A stretch of 64,000 bases of DNA from Mucilaginibacter paludis DSM 18603 (lineage in GTDB: Bacteria; Bacteroidota; Bacteroidia; Sphingobacteriales; Sphingobacteriaceae), in assembly GCF_000166195.2 (NCBI RefSeq), contig NZ_CM001403.1, positions 1,178,001-1,242,000 on the forward strand, written 5' to 3'. Under the pieces are notes generated by a model that was not told the origin of the DNA, searched no databases, and saw nothing but the letters and a program-made list of their open reading frames with translations. A program made the translations under genes and the position numbers. Numbering within the stretch: position 1 is the first letter of the stretch; each line of letters starts with the position of its first letter. Positions 9,650-17,938 of the stretch are shown piece after piece.

Positions 9650-11239
9650 ATGAAAAACTTCAAAAAAATCAAACCACTGCTTATCATCGGCAGCCTCCTG
9701 CTGATTGTTATCGCCTGTAGTACGCTTACGCATACCGACGGGCAGGATGCTTATCTCAACTTCCCCGAGAAATTAACACCCGTTACTCCTTATGATGTGG
9801 ATACCTCGCTGGAACGCAAACTGCTGCACGAGCAAAAATTTGCGGAGGCACAGCGGCTGTTCGAGGTACTATCATGGCAAATGTTCATTTCTTTAAACTG
9901 GCCGGTGAATGACAAGGGCGAGCCTAAGGCCGACATTACAGATGCCGGCAAACGGATATGGGAAGGCTGGAAAGAGAGTTATGAAGTTTTCAGGGTGAAC
10001 GGCGATAAACCGCATGTATGGGGAAGTAAAGCCGACTTGCCCGATGAGCTTAAAGGCATGAAAGTAAAAGAAGGCGAGGAAGTTTTGTACCGTACCAGCA
10101 AATTTGCTGAATTTAAGGATGAGCGCTGGAAAAGGGGCGGCAAAGGTAGGAAGCCTTTCATTCAGCCCGATGATGTAGACCAGGCATTCACCTCCCCTAT
10201 CTGGGATCAGAGCGGAAACGTGGTGCGTTACGAGATCAGGCTTAATAAACCAACGGTTAAATACATTACGGATAGCGTACTTTATAATTTTGACGGGCAA
10301 ATAGCCTTTTACAAGCATGGTAGCAAGGTAGCCTTCCCTTCGGGCACGGTAGATCAACCTGGCTCCATCGAACTAAAATTCGCCTGGAAAATACTGGTAC
10401 CCGGTAAAGATATTTTCGAAAGGTATTTCGCCAAAAAAGTGATCATTCCTGATCCTAAAAACCCCGACGGCAGGGAAGTAACCGTGGGGCTTGTAGGAAT
10501 GCATATCGGAACAAAAACTGTATCATCACCACAATGGATCTGGGCTACATTTGAACAGGTAGATAACGTAGCAACTGATGCGCTCCAAAAAATTGATGGC
10601 CATTATCTGAAACCCTCTTTTTACGACCCCGACTGCGCTACCTGCCCGGTTAACCTATACCCCAGCAGTACACCAAAAAAGAACCAGATCCAACGTATCT
10701 TCCCAATCCCGTTGGCCACACAAAACCTGAATAAACAGGTTCAAGCCCTGCTGAAACAAAAAAAATCTTTCTGGCAGTATTATGAGCTGATAGGCACACA
10801 ATGGCCCACCGACCCAACTTCGCCCGCTTATCCGCTCAATGCTTCGGTTTATAAATTGCCCGATGCTGTAGCCAATAAATCAGGAGGTAAACCTACGCCG
10901 GTGTTTTTAACCAATATGGTGATGGAAACCTATTTTCAGGGCGGCACTAATATCGACAGTACATCCAACTACAATAAGTACATCGCCAACGAACCGGCCT
11001 ATTTCCAGATTGAGGGCAGTCCGCATAATGATCCTGCCAATACAAATAAAATGATCTTCGGCACCGAAGGTTGTGTCAATTGCCACTCGTCGGCCAGTAT
11101 AGCCATCGGCGATACCCTTATCGGCGGCATAAAAACAGCAAAGTTTGGCCCTCCGCGTATAGGCGATTTCGAGTGGTTGCTACAGCGCAAGGCACACTTT
11201 AAAACTTCGGCAAGTACAATATCAACCTCTAAAAAATAA
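9650..11239 (+). CDS. Lipoprotein with a single CxxCH heme-binding motif
   Basis: A 529-residue predicted lipoprotein. Residues 1-23 form a lipoprotein signal ending in LLIVIACS, with the lipid-bearing Cys at 23. Most of the chain is a soluble domain I cannot name (GLVGMHIGTKTVSSPQWIWA, TFEQVDN). Near the C-terminus Cys475-Val-Asn-Cys478-His479 is a covalent heme c attachment motif, and a CATC pair occurs near residue 325. It may be a mono-heme envelope protein. It is the first gene of a tight operon: the GH31 gene starts 5 bases after its stop. The link between a heme protein and a glycosidase is unexplained. Confidence 0.8.
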   Translation: MKNFKKIKPLLIIGSLLLIVIACSTLTHTDGQDAYLNFPEKLTPVTPYDVDTSLERKLLHEQKFAEAQRLFEVLSWQMFISLNWPVNDKGEPKADITDAGKRIWEGWKESYEVFRVNGDKPHVWGSKADLPDELKGMKVKEGEEVLYRTSKFAEFKDERWKRGGKGRKPFIQPDDVDQAFTSPIWDQSGNVVRYEIRLNKPTVKYITDSVLYNFDGQIAFYKHGSKVAFPSGTVDQPGSIELKFAWKILVPGKDIFERYFAKKVIIPDPKNPDGREVTVGLVGMHIGTKTVSSPQWIWATFEQVDNVATDALQKIDGHYLKPSFYDPDCATCPVNLYPSSTPKKNQIQRIFPIPLATQNLNKQVQALLKQKKSFWQYYELIGTQWPTDPTSPAYPLNASVYKLPDAVANKSGGKPTPVFLTNMVMETYFQGGTNIDSTSNYNKYIANEPAYFQIEGSPHNDPANTNKMIFGTEGCVNCHSSASIAIGDTLIGGIKTAKFGPPRIGDFEWLLQRKAHFKTSASTISTSKK

Positions 11240-11244
11240 CCAGC

Positions 11245-14028
11245 ATGAGTTACGGATTCGTCAACGTTAACGCGTTCACCCCCAATACCAGCGGGTGGAC
11301 CACCATTGGAAATATCAGTAAATATACGCAAACCGGCAATGTATTTACTTTACAGCTACAGCGAGATGCTACCTTGAGTTTGCAGATATCGGTATTATCT
11401 CCAAGTACTTTCAGGGTAAGGTTTAATCCTTCGGCTAATTTCAATTATACTATAGAAACCTCTCCGGCTGTTATCAACAGGTCTATAGCGCCGGTCACGG
11501 TTAATACATCCAAATCAACTGCCAACATGCTGGTGATAGACACCGGCACGATACAAATCTGTGTGGCTCTGAATCCCTACCTTATCCAGGTATTCAAAAA
11601 CGGGCAGCTCATCAACCAGGATACTTCAGGCCAAAACCTGGTGTATATACCCGGCCAGCGGGTGATAGCTAATTTTAAAGCCACTCCGCAAAATGCCAAA
11701 TATTGCGGTTTCGGCGAAAAGGCAGGTAGTACATTGTTGAAGAACAACTATACCATGACGTTTTTTAACTTTGATAACTACAGCTATTCTTCGGGTATTA
11801 TTCCCGCCGGTAACAGCGGTGGCCCCCTCAATCCGTCGGAGCCATTGTATTGCTCGGTACCTTTATTGCTGGAGATCAATCCAGCTCCGCAGGGTGCTTA
11901 CGCGGGCAGCCCCTATGCTTATGGCATCTTCTTCGACAATACGTCGCAGTCTTATTTCAATGTGGGTTCCAACGACTATTCGGACATGACAGGTAAATAT
12001 TACTTTGGAGCGCTTTACGGCGATATGGACTACTATTTTATGTATGGCGACCAGGTAACGGGTGTACTAAAACAATACACTACACTCACAGGCAGATCGG
12101 CCATGCCGCCGAAGTATGTATTTGGTTATCACCAGGGCGGCTACGGCTATTTCAACAGCTCGATATTGGCTGTAGTAGCTAACTCTTACCGGGCGGCTAA
12201 CATCCCGATAGACGGCCTTCATATCGACGTGGATTTCCAGGACAATTACCGCACTTTCACCAGCAGTAAAATGAAATTCCCGAACGTAAGTAATTTTATG
12301 GACTATCTGCATTCCATCGGCTTTAAATGCAGTACCAATATCACCCCGCTAATGACGGCGAATCCCCTGGACGAAAACGGTGAGGCCTCCGTTTACCAGC
12401 AGCGTAAAAACATGATGGACGTCAACGGCTCCAACGGCTTGATCTATAATACCAGGGCAGGCCAGGGAGAAAGCCCCAATCTATACGCGGGTACTGTTTC
12501 GTACGGCATGAACCTGGGTAATAATCCTTACCCTGCGCCACCGCTCCAACCCAATAACCAGGGGCAAATACCTTTACAAGCCACCGGCAACTATGCCGAT
12601 TTTAGCAGGGAAGATGTGAGAAAAAAATGGGGCGACCAGTACATACACCTGATTAATGAAGTTGGCATGGATATGATATGGCAGGACATGACTGACCCGG
12701 CGATAGCTAATCCACCTGCCAGCACCTTTCCGCTTGATCTGATGCAGAGCAACGGAATTACCTATGTGCCCCATGCCACCATACACAACGAATATGCGCT
12801 TAACCTGGTAAACGCCACCTATAGCGGGCTTCAAAGGCTCAGCCCAGAAAAAAGGCCATTCATTATAGCCCGGGGCGGCTATGCAGGCATGCAGCGTTAC
12901 GCAGCATTATGGACGGGAGACTCGGCCTCAAGCTGGGACTTTTTACAAATCAATATACCCGAGGTGCTCAATATCGGTTTATCGGGGATACCCATCAGCG
13001 GTTGCGATATCGGGGGCTTTGCCGTTTCAAACGACCCCAATGGCACCACCTCAGGCTTTTATGTGAGCTATGGCAAGGTATATGGCGGTATTACCAATTA
13101 CGAGCTGTTTACCCGATGGATACAACTGGGCGCATTTTTACCCTGGTTCCGCAACCATTATAACGGGTACAATAAGCAATTCCAGGAGATATACGCCTAC
13201 GGGGAGCCCGTGCCCACTAACTGCCGCAAGTACATCCAACTGAGGTACAGACTGATCCAGTTATTTTACGATGCCATGTACGAATGGACATTAAACGGCA
13301 CCCCTATTGCAAGGGCGCTGTTTATTAATGACGGGCACGACCCAAATGTATACAATCATTTAAATGATCAGTTTTTTGTGGGCAAGGATATGCTGGTTGC
13401 CCCCATCCTTACCCAGCACGAATCCCTGCCTAATCCTACGCCGCCCTACCGGCAAGTTTACCTGCCGGCAGGATGCAACTGGTATGCTTTCATGAATAAC
13501 CAATACCCGCTATCAGCACCTGTTCCGGGCGGCACCACCATCAACTATTATGCCGACCTTACCTTGGTACCGATCTACATCCGCGAGGGCGCTATCATCC
13601 CTACCCGCGAACTGGAGCAATATGTTGGGCAGCTTCCCGTGAACCCGTTAACCATCAATATTTATCCCGGGAAAGACGACAGCTACCATTTGTATCTGGA
13701 TGACGGCACTACAACCAATGCGGAAAAGAACGGGCAGTTCCGCTATGTTGAGATAGCGCATCATACAGCCAACAATACAAGGTCGGTAACGCTCACCAGG
13801 ATCACCGATAATTATCAACCAGCTGAACCTTATTATTTTATAGCTTTACTGCAAACGGGCAAACCATCGGCAGTCAATATTCAAAACAAGGTACTTCCGC
13901 AGCTAAGTACACCCGGGCAACTGGCTTCAGCTCCGGTAAACAGCTATTATTGGAACGCCAGCATACAGATCACTTTCATCAAGGTATTTGATAACGCATC
14001 GAGCCTTGTAATTAACGCGACATTTTAA
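11245..14028 (+). CDS. GH31 enzyme of the glucan-lyase / transglucosylase-like group
   Basis: A 927-residue GH31 protein. The N-terminal beta-sandwich (about 1-270) includes TFRVRFNPSANFNY. The barrel shows SAMPPKYVFGYHQGGYGY, HIDVDFQDN, the nucleophile Asp481 in MIWQDMTDPA, the acid/base Asp559 in LWTGDSAS, SGCDIGGF and GAFLPWFRNHYNG. C-terminal beta domains follow, with IREGAIIPTREL and YLDDGTTTNAE. From memory these words match algal and fungal alpha-1,4-glucan lyases and bacterial 6-alpha-glucosyltransferases better than ordinary alpha-glucosidases, which have WxDMNE at the nucleophile. There is no signal peptide, so it should act in the cytoplasm, unlike most Bacteroidota GH31 enzymes. 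Whether it hydrolyses, eliminates or transfers cannot be told from sequence. Second gene of the operon. Confidence 0.88.
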   Translation: MSYGFVNVNAFTPNTSGWTTIGNISKYTQTGNVFTLQLQRDATLSLQISVLSPSTFRVRFNPSANFNYTIETSPAVINRSIAPVTVNTSKSTANMLVIDTGTIQICVALNPYLIQVFKNGQLINQDTSGQNLVYIPGQRVIANFKATPQNAKYCGFGEKAGSTLLKNNYTMTFFNFDNYSYSSGIIPAGNSGGPLNPSEPLYCSVPLLLEINPAPQGAYAGSPYAYGIFFDNTSQSYFNVGSNDYSDMTGKYYFGALYGDMDYYFMYGDQVTGVLKQYTTLTGRSAMPPKYVFGYHQGGYGYFNSSILAVVANSYRAANIPIDGLHIDVDFQDNYRTFTSSKMKFPNVSNFMDYLHSIGFKCSTNITPLMTANPLDENGEASVYQQRKNMMDVNGSNGLIYNTRAGQGESPNLYAGTVSYGMNLGNNPYPAPPLQPNNQGQIPLQATGNYADFSREDVRKKWGDQYIHLINEVGMDMIWQDMTDPAIANPPASTFPLDLMQSNGITYVPHATIHNEYALNLVNATYSGLQRLSPEKRPFIIARGGYAGMQRYAALWTGDSASSWDFLQINIPEVLNIGLSGIPISGCDIGGFAVSNDPNGTTSGFYVSYGKVYGGITNYELFTRWIQLGAFLPWFRNHYNGYNKQFQEIYAYGEPVPTNCRKYIQLRYRLIQLFYDAMYEWTLNGTPIARALFINDGHDPNVYNHLNDQFFVGKDMLVAPILTQHESLPNPTPPYRQVYLPAGCNWYAFMNNQYPLSAPVPGGTTINYYADLTLVPIYIREGAIIPTRELEQYVGQLPVNPLTINIYPGKDDSYHLYLDDGTTTNAEKNGQFRYVEIAHHTANNTRSVTLTRITDNYQPAEPYYFIALLQTGKPSAVNIQNKVLPQLSTPGQLASAPVNSYYWNASIQITFIKVFDNASSLVINATF

Positions 14029-14042
14029 ATATAAAAAGCATC

Positions 14043-14747
14043 ATGAGTCATTTAATATTCACGTTAGACTTTCACGAAATAGTTCGCGGAAAGCTAAAAA
14101 AAGGGCAACAGTGCACCATCAATTACGATCCGCTGCGGCTGGCTACCAGTAAAGAAGGCTTTGTACACGGTAGCCCCGATTTCGAATTTACTGCTTATGT
14201 ACTTTTTAAGCCTACCGGCCAACAAACCGTTAAACTAAGCTCTGATACCGGCATCGTTCCGGATGCAGTACCACAACGCAACGGCCAGGGTGCTATGCTA
14301 ACCGGTAATTTTGAGATACCGGAAAACGCGGAAGAGATTATAACCTGGATCAGCATGAAGGATAACCACGGCGAATATTTCTATGACAGCGATTTCGGGA
14401 AAAACTTTCATTTCCGTTTAGAAACAGAGGATATAAAGGCTATCGAACCATCGGTAACAAACCATGAAACTTCCGGTTTAGCTAATTTTAGCGTGAAGGT
14501 TACTACATCAGCAACGGTAGACCAAGTAATGATACGCTACCGGGTAAGTAACGGATCGAGCCCTTTAACAGAAATTCCGGTTGGCCTTGTTTCAATACCA
14601 CGGCAAGATGGACTGACGGATTGGTCTACGCCAGATATTGATGTGCCCTATGGCGCTGTTACTATTTTCGACCTGATTTATTTTGTTGATGGAGAGCGCT
14701 ATATTGTTGAAAATAACGGTAACTACTTTATAACCGAGGCGGTATAA
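14043..14747 (+). CDS. Small beta-rich protein of unknown function (DUF6209-like)
   Basis: A 234-residue protein starting 14 bases after the GH31 stop, last gene of the operon. It has no signal peptide or membrane segment. Residues 20-120 contain INYDPLRL, then TAYVLFKP, ITWISMKDN and YFYDSDFGKNFHF, which resemble a beta-sandwich family I recall as DUF6209. The second half looks like another beta domain. The tight coupling suggests work on the same substrate as the GH31 enzyme, perhaps as a binding partner; that is inference. Confidence 0.75.
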   Translation: MSHLIFTLDFHEIVRGKLKKGQQCTINYDPLRLATSKEGFVHGSPDFEFTAYVLFKPTGQQTVKLSSDTGIVPDAVPQRNGQGAMLTGNFEIPENAEEIITWISMKDNHGEYFYDSDFGKNFHFRLETEDIKAIEPSVTNHETSGLANFSVKVTTSATVDQVMIRYRVSNGSSPLTEIPVGLVSIPRQDGLTDWSTPDIDVPYGAVTIFDLIYFVDGERYIVENNGNYFITEAV

Positions 14748-14780
14748 CACCTGTATTTTTTTTACAAAACAAAAAATAAT

Positions 14781-14808
14781 AAGCCTGCGGTAACAAAACC
14801 GCAGGCTT
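14781..14808. terminator. Strong bidirectional terminator
   Basis: AAGCCTGCGG, an 8-base loop and CCGCAGGCTT form a perfect 10-bp stem. It has T-rich sequence on the plus side and an A-rich tract on the left that becomes a T run on the minus strand. It lies between the convergent GH31 operon and metallophosphoesterase gene and should serve both. Confidence 0.85.
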
Positions 14809-14840
14809 TATTGTTGTGACGGTTTGTTAACCATAAACTA

Positions 14841-16043
14841 TTAAGCACCTATCAATAACGAATCAAGCTGGGTGCCGCTATCGTTAAAGGTGGTGGCTCT
14901 TAACCCTGTTTTGTCGTATTTTAATTTGATTAAAGTACGGATGTGATCCAACGGGCCTCCGCCTATAATCACCGGATAATTGTGCTCCCCGGCTTTCGGC
15001 GGGTGTAAGCCATAAACGTGGGTATGGCCGCTAATCAGCACGCTGATCTTTGCATCGTTTAACAGGGGCGCCCATAGCTGGCGGCAGTGCTGAACGCCGT
15101 GGCCGGTACCGGCGTAAAACAAGGGAATATGGCTGAATACTATTTTATACTTTGCATCTTTAAATTCCTTTTTCTGGAGTTCTTTTTCAAGCCATTGCTT
15201 TTGCTGTTCCCTGTAGCTGTCAAAATCAACCAGGCCAGCATATTCCGGGTGATCGTCCGCTTTGTCCTCGCCCGAGTCGAGCACGATGATATACATGGGG
15301 CCGTGCGTAAAAGAATAATAGTATTTTTCATCCACACCGTTAAAATAAGCATGTAGATCGCGGGCGAAAGCGCCCCGTGTTTCGTGATTGCCACGAGATA
15401 AAATAAAAGGGATGTTTGCACCGGCCGCCTTAACCAGGGGACTAATCAAATGATCAACTAATTGTTGTTCGTCTTTTTGCCAGTTAAACATATCGCCGTT
15501 TAAAAAGATAAAGTCGGCATCGGGGTGGTGAAATTGTAATATTTGTTGAAACGATTCTGGTCTGTCGTGAATATCGTTCAAAATCCAGATCTCAGCATCA
15601 TCCCCGGCAGCCTTTAAGGTTTTGAATGTTAAAATTTCGCTGGTGTAGGTGTTGCCGTAAGTCACCTTATAAGGTTTAAAATCAATTATTTCTTTCGACA
15701 GGATCTGGTAATAGTATATTTTGCCAGGCTTTAGTCCGTCTATCGTGATGGCCTGTATTGTTGTGTTTGCATTAGCCAATCCGTCGGTCGATTGATGTTG
15801 TATCTGATCCAATTGCGTTGGGCTTTCGCCAAATTTTATCCAGCTGTAAACAGGCTTGTTGGTTATCCACCTGATGGTTACCTGATTTTGACGGGGCGAC
15901 TGCAGATAAGGACCGCATTTAATCAACTCCTGATTATCGGGCATACGGATTCCTCCACGCAGTAAGGATGGCAGTAATGTTGCCCCTGTTACCAGGGATA
16001 GAGAGGTTAAAAAAGATTTGCGGGGTATTTTATTATTCAACAT
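14841..16043 (-). CDS. Exported metallophosphoesterase, purple-acid-phosphatase type
   Basis: A 400-residue protein with an N-terminal export signal of Tat-like look (PRKSFLTSLSLVTGATLLP). A Fn3-like domain (about 45-140: QVTIRWITNKPVYSWIKFGE) precedes a calcineurin-like phosphoesterase domain. The metal-ligand motifs are NDIHDRPESF, NGDMFNWQ, RGNHETRG and SGHTHVYG. It should hydrolyse phosphate esters in the envelope with a two-metal centre; the substrate is unknown. It lies downstream of the locus A SusD gene on the same strand but beyond a strong terminator, so it is probably transcribed separately or by read-through. Confidence 0.87.
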   Translation of the reverse strand: MLNNKIPRKSFLTSLSLVTGATLLPSLLRGGIRMPDNQELIKCGPYLQSPRQNQVTIRWITNKPVYSWIKFGESPTQLDQIQHQSTDGLANANTTIQAITIDGLKPGKIYYYQILSKEIIDFKPYKVTYGNTYTSEILTFKTLKAAGDDAEIWILNDIHDRPESFQQILQFHHPDADFIFLNGDMFNWQKDEQQLVDHLISPLVKAAGANIPFILSRGNHETRGAFARDLHAYFNGVDEKYYYSFTHGPMYIIVLDSGEDKADDHPEYAGLVDFDSYREQQKQWLEKELQKKEFKDAKYKIVFSHIPLFYAGTGHGVQHCRQLWAPLLNDAKISVLISGHTHVYGLHPPKAGEHNYPVIIGGGPLDHIRTLIKLKYDKTGLRATTFNDSGTQLDSLLIGA

Positions 16044-16116
16044 AAATCATTCTTTTAAATGCGGGTAATTGTTGCTAAAATCACGCTTGCTATAATACCT
16101 TGATGTAAAAGGCAAA

Positions 16117-16153
16117 AGCAGGTTAAGCACGCTGTAGGCATGCTTAACCTGCT
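16117..16153 (-). terminator. Terminator after locus A SusD gene
   Basis: AGCAGGTTAAGCA and TGCTTAACCTGCT form a perfect 13-bp stem with an 11-base loop, beginning 7 bases after the SusD stop. On the minus strand it is followed by TTTTGCCTTTT. It ends the sigma-FecR-SusC-SusD unit before the phosphoesterase gene. Confidence 0.85.
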
Positions 16154-16160
16154 AAAAATA

Positions 16161-17921
16161 TTATTGCCAGCCCGGATTTTGTTTCAAATTTGGATTAAGC
16201 TGCAATTCCTGCACGGGTATCGGGAAAAGGTAATCGCGATTTTCGTTGAACGTTTTGGGGATATTGCCGTTCACGGCGATGTTACCGCTCGACCCGTTAT
16301 CTAAAATCACGTCATTCCCCAGTTTCAAAAATTGGACGCCCGATCCGCTGGGTTTGGTGCCGGTGTAAATGATCAGGTCATTTTTGCCATCGCCATCCAG
16401 GTCGAAGCTACCCGCTCCCGGAAAATACTGGCCCTTAAACGGTACCGCGAGTAAATGGCCTTCTTTCCAGCGCATCAAATCGTTCCACCTGAAGCCTTCC
16501 ATCACTAACTCTAACCTGCGCTCCCTCCTCACTTCTAAAATGGCACCCTGGTTGGCGCCGCTTACATTGATGTATTGTTTGGCAAGGTATGGATCGGGGC
16601 GGTTAATGGCATCGGCCAGGTTCAGATTGGGCATCCCCACCCGGTCACGGAGTAGTTTGATGGACGCATCCACGTCGGCCTGGCTCAGGGTACCGGTTTC
16701 GGCTTTAGCCTCAGCATAGTTGAGCAAAACCTCCGCATACCTGAAGATAGGCAAGGCATTGTACGATTTACTGATCCCATCTTCGGTGGCTGCGGTTACA
16801 AACTTAATCATCTGGTAGCCGGTTGTGGCCGCGGTATAGGTAGGTGTAAGGTTAGTTGTGCCGCCTATCCGCTGATAGCCCGGTGCCCGCACTGTTTGAT
16901 ATAGCCGCGGATCCCGGTTTTGCATCTCGGCATAAAAAGCCATGGTTGCATAACCTGGCTGATCGGTAAAGCGGCTACCATCCTTCATCAGGTAACTGTT
17001 CACCAAACTTTTTTCCATCCCCGGCCTTCCGTAGGATGATACCATGGTATAATAATTAACACTGTGATAGATAGACAGCGACACGTTATACTGCCGGGCC
17101 AAAATCACCTCGTCGGTAACGGGGTTGTAAGATGCAAAAAGATCGCGGTACGCTATATTGGGCGTAGTTTTATAAATCTTATACAGGCCCGATTGCATTA
17201 ACAACAACGAGGCATCCGCCGATTTCTGCAAAAAATCTGTAGCGTTTGGTAAGCCAAACTCAGTATGGTACTTTCTGAAGGTACCCTCAAATAAACAGAT
17301 ACGCGATTTGAGCGCAAGTGCCGTTGATTTTGTAATCTGCGAAACATCTTTAGCCGTTCCTAAATTTGCAATTGCAAAATCAATATCATTCATAACAGAA
17401 TCCATCACCACAGTGCGCGGTGTACGGGGGGTAGTCAGCATGGCTACGTCGTTTGATTCCAAAGGTTTGGAATACCAGGGCACATCGCCAAAGCGGGCCA
17501 CCATATTAAAATAAAAGTAAGCCCTGAAAAACTTAGCTACGCCAACATATTTATTGGTGATGTTATTAGTGAGGCCTCCAATTTTGTAATTCTGTAAAAA
17601 ATAATTGATGTTGCGCAAGTTACCCCAGCTCCACCCTCCCCCTGAAATGGGGATTGTACGGTTGCCGGTCAGCAGGTCAGAATAGCTGTCCCTTACGATA
17701 TTGTCTGCACTTTCATTATACAAACTGGTAAAGGCGTTATCATCTTTATCAGCCAGCGGCAGCATGCTGTCGTAAAACGAGTTTACATAAAGTTGCAGCT
17801 CACTTTCGGAGTTGAAAGCATTTTCGGGCGAGATTTGCGAAAGCGGCTGCCGGTCCAACACCTTGGTACAACTTTCAAACAAAATCAAACTTAATATCGC
17901 TATTATAAAAATATTTTTCAT
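16161..17921 (-). CDS. SusD/RagB-family outer-membrane lipoprotein, locus A
   Basis: A 586-residue surface lipoprotein with a signal ending at Cys18 (LSLILFESCTK). The typical RagB start follows (LDRQPLSQISPENAFNSES), then TPR-like helices. The C-terminal region has RRERRLELVMEGFRWNDLMR and ends LNPNLKQNPGW. SusD proteins cap the paired SusC channel and help capture ligand. It starts 17 bases after the SusC stop, so it is co-transcribed. The substrate is unknown; no degradative enzyme is in the same transcript. Confidence 0.93.
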   Translation of the reverse strand: MKNIFIIAILSLILFESCTKVLDRQPLSQISPENAFNSESELQLYVNSFYDSMLPLADKDDNAFTSLYNESADNIVRDSYSDLLTGNRTIPISGGGWSWGNLRNINYFLQNYKIGGLTNNITNKYVGVAKFFRAYFYFNMVARFGDVPWYSKPLESNDVAMLTTPRTPRTVVMDSVMNDIDFAIANLGTAKDVSQITKSTALALKSRICLFEGTFRKYHTEFGLPNATDFLQKSADASLLLMQSGLYKIYKTTPNIAYRDLFASYNPVTDEVILARQYNVSLSIYHSVNYYTMVSSYGRPGMEKSLVNSYLMKDGSRFTDQPGYATMAFYAEMQNRDPRLYQTVRAPGYQRIGGTTNLTPTYTAATTGYQMIKFVTAATEDGISKSYNALPIFRYAEVLLNYAEAKAETGTLSQADVDASIKLLRDRVGMPNLNLADAINRPDPYLAKQYINVSGANQGAILEVRRERRLELVMEGFRWNDLMRWKEGHLLAVPFKGQYFPGAGSFDLDGDGKNDLIIYTGTKPSGSGVQFLKLGNDVILDNGSSGNIAVNGNIPKTFNENRDYLFPIPVQELQLNPNLKQNPGWQ

Positions 17922-17938
17922 TGTGTTTTTATCGGTAA

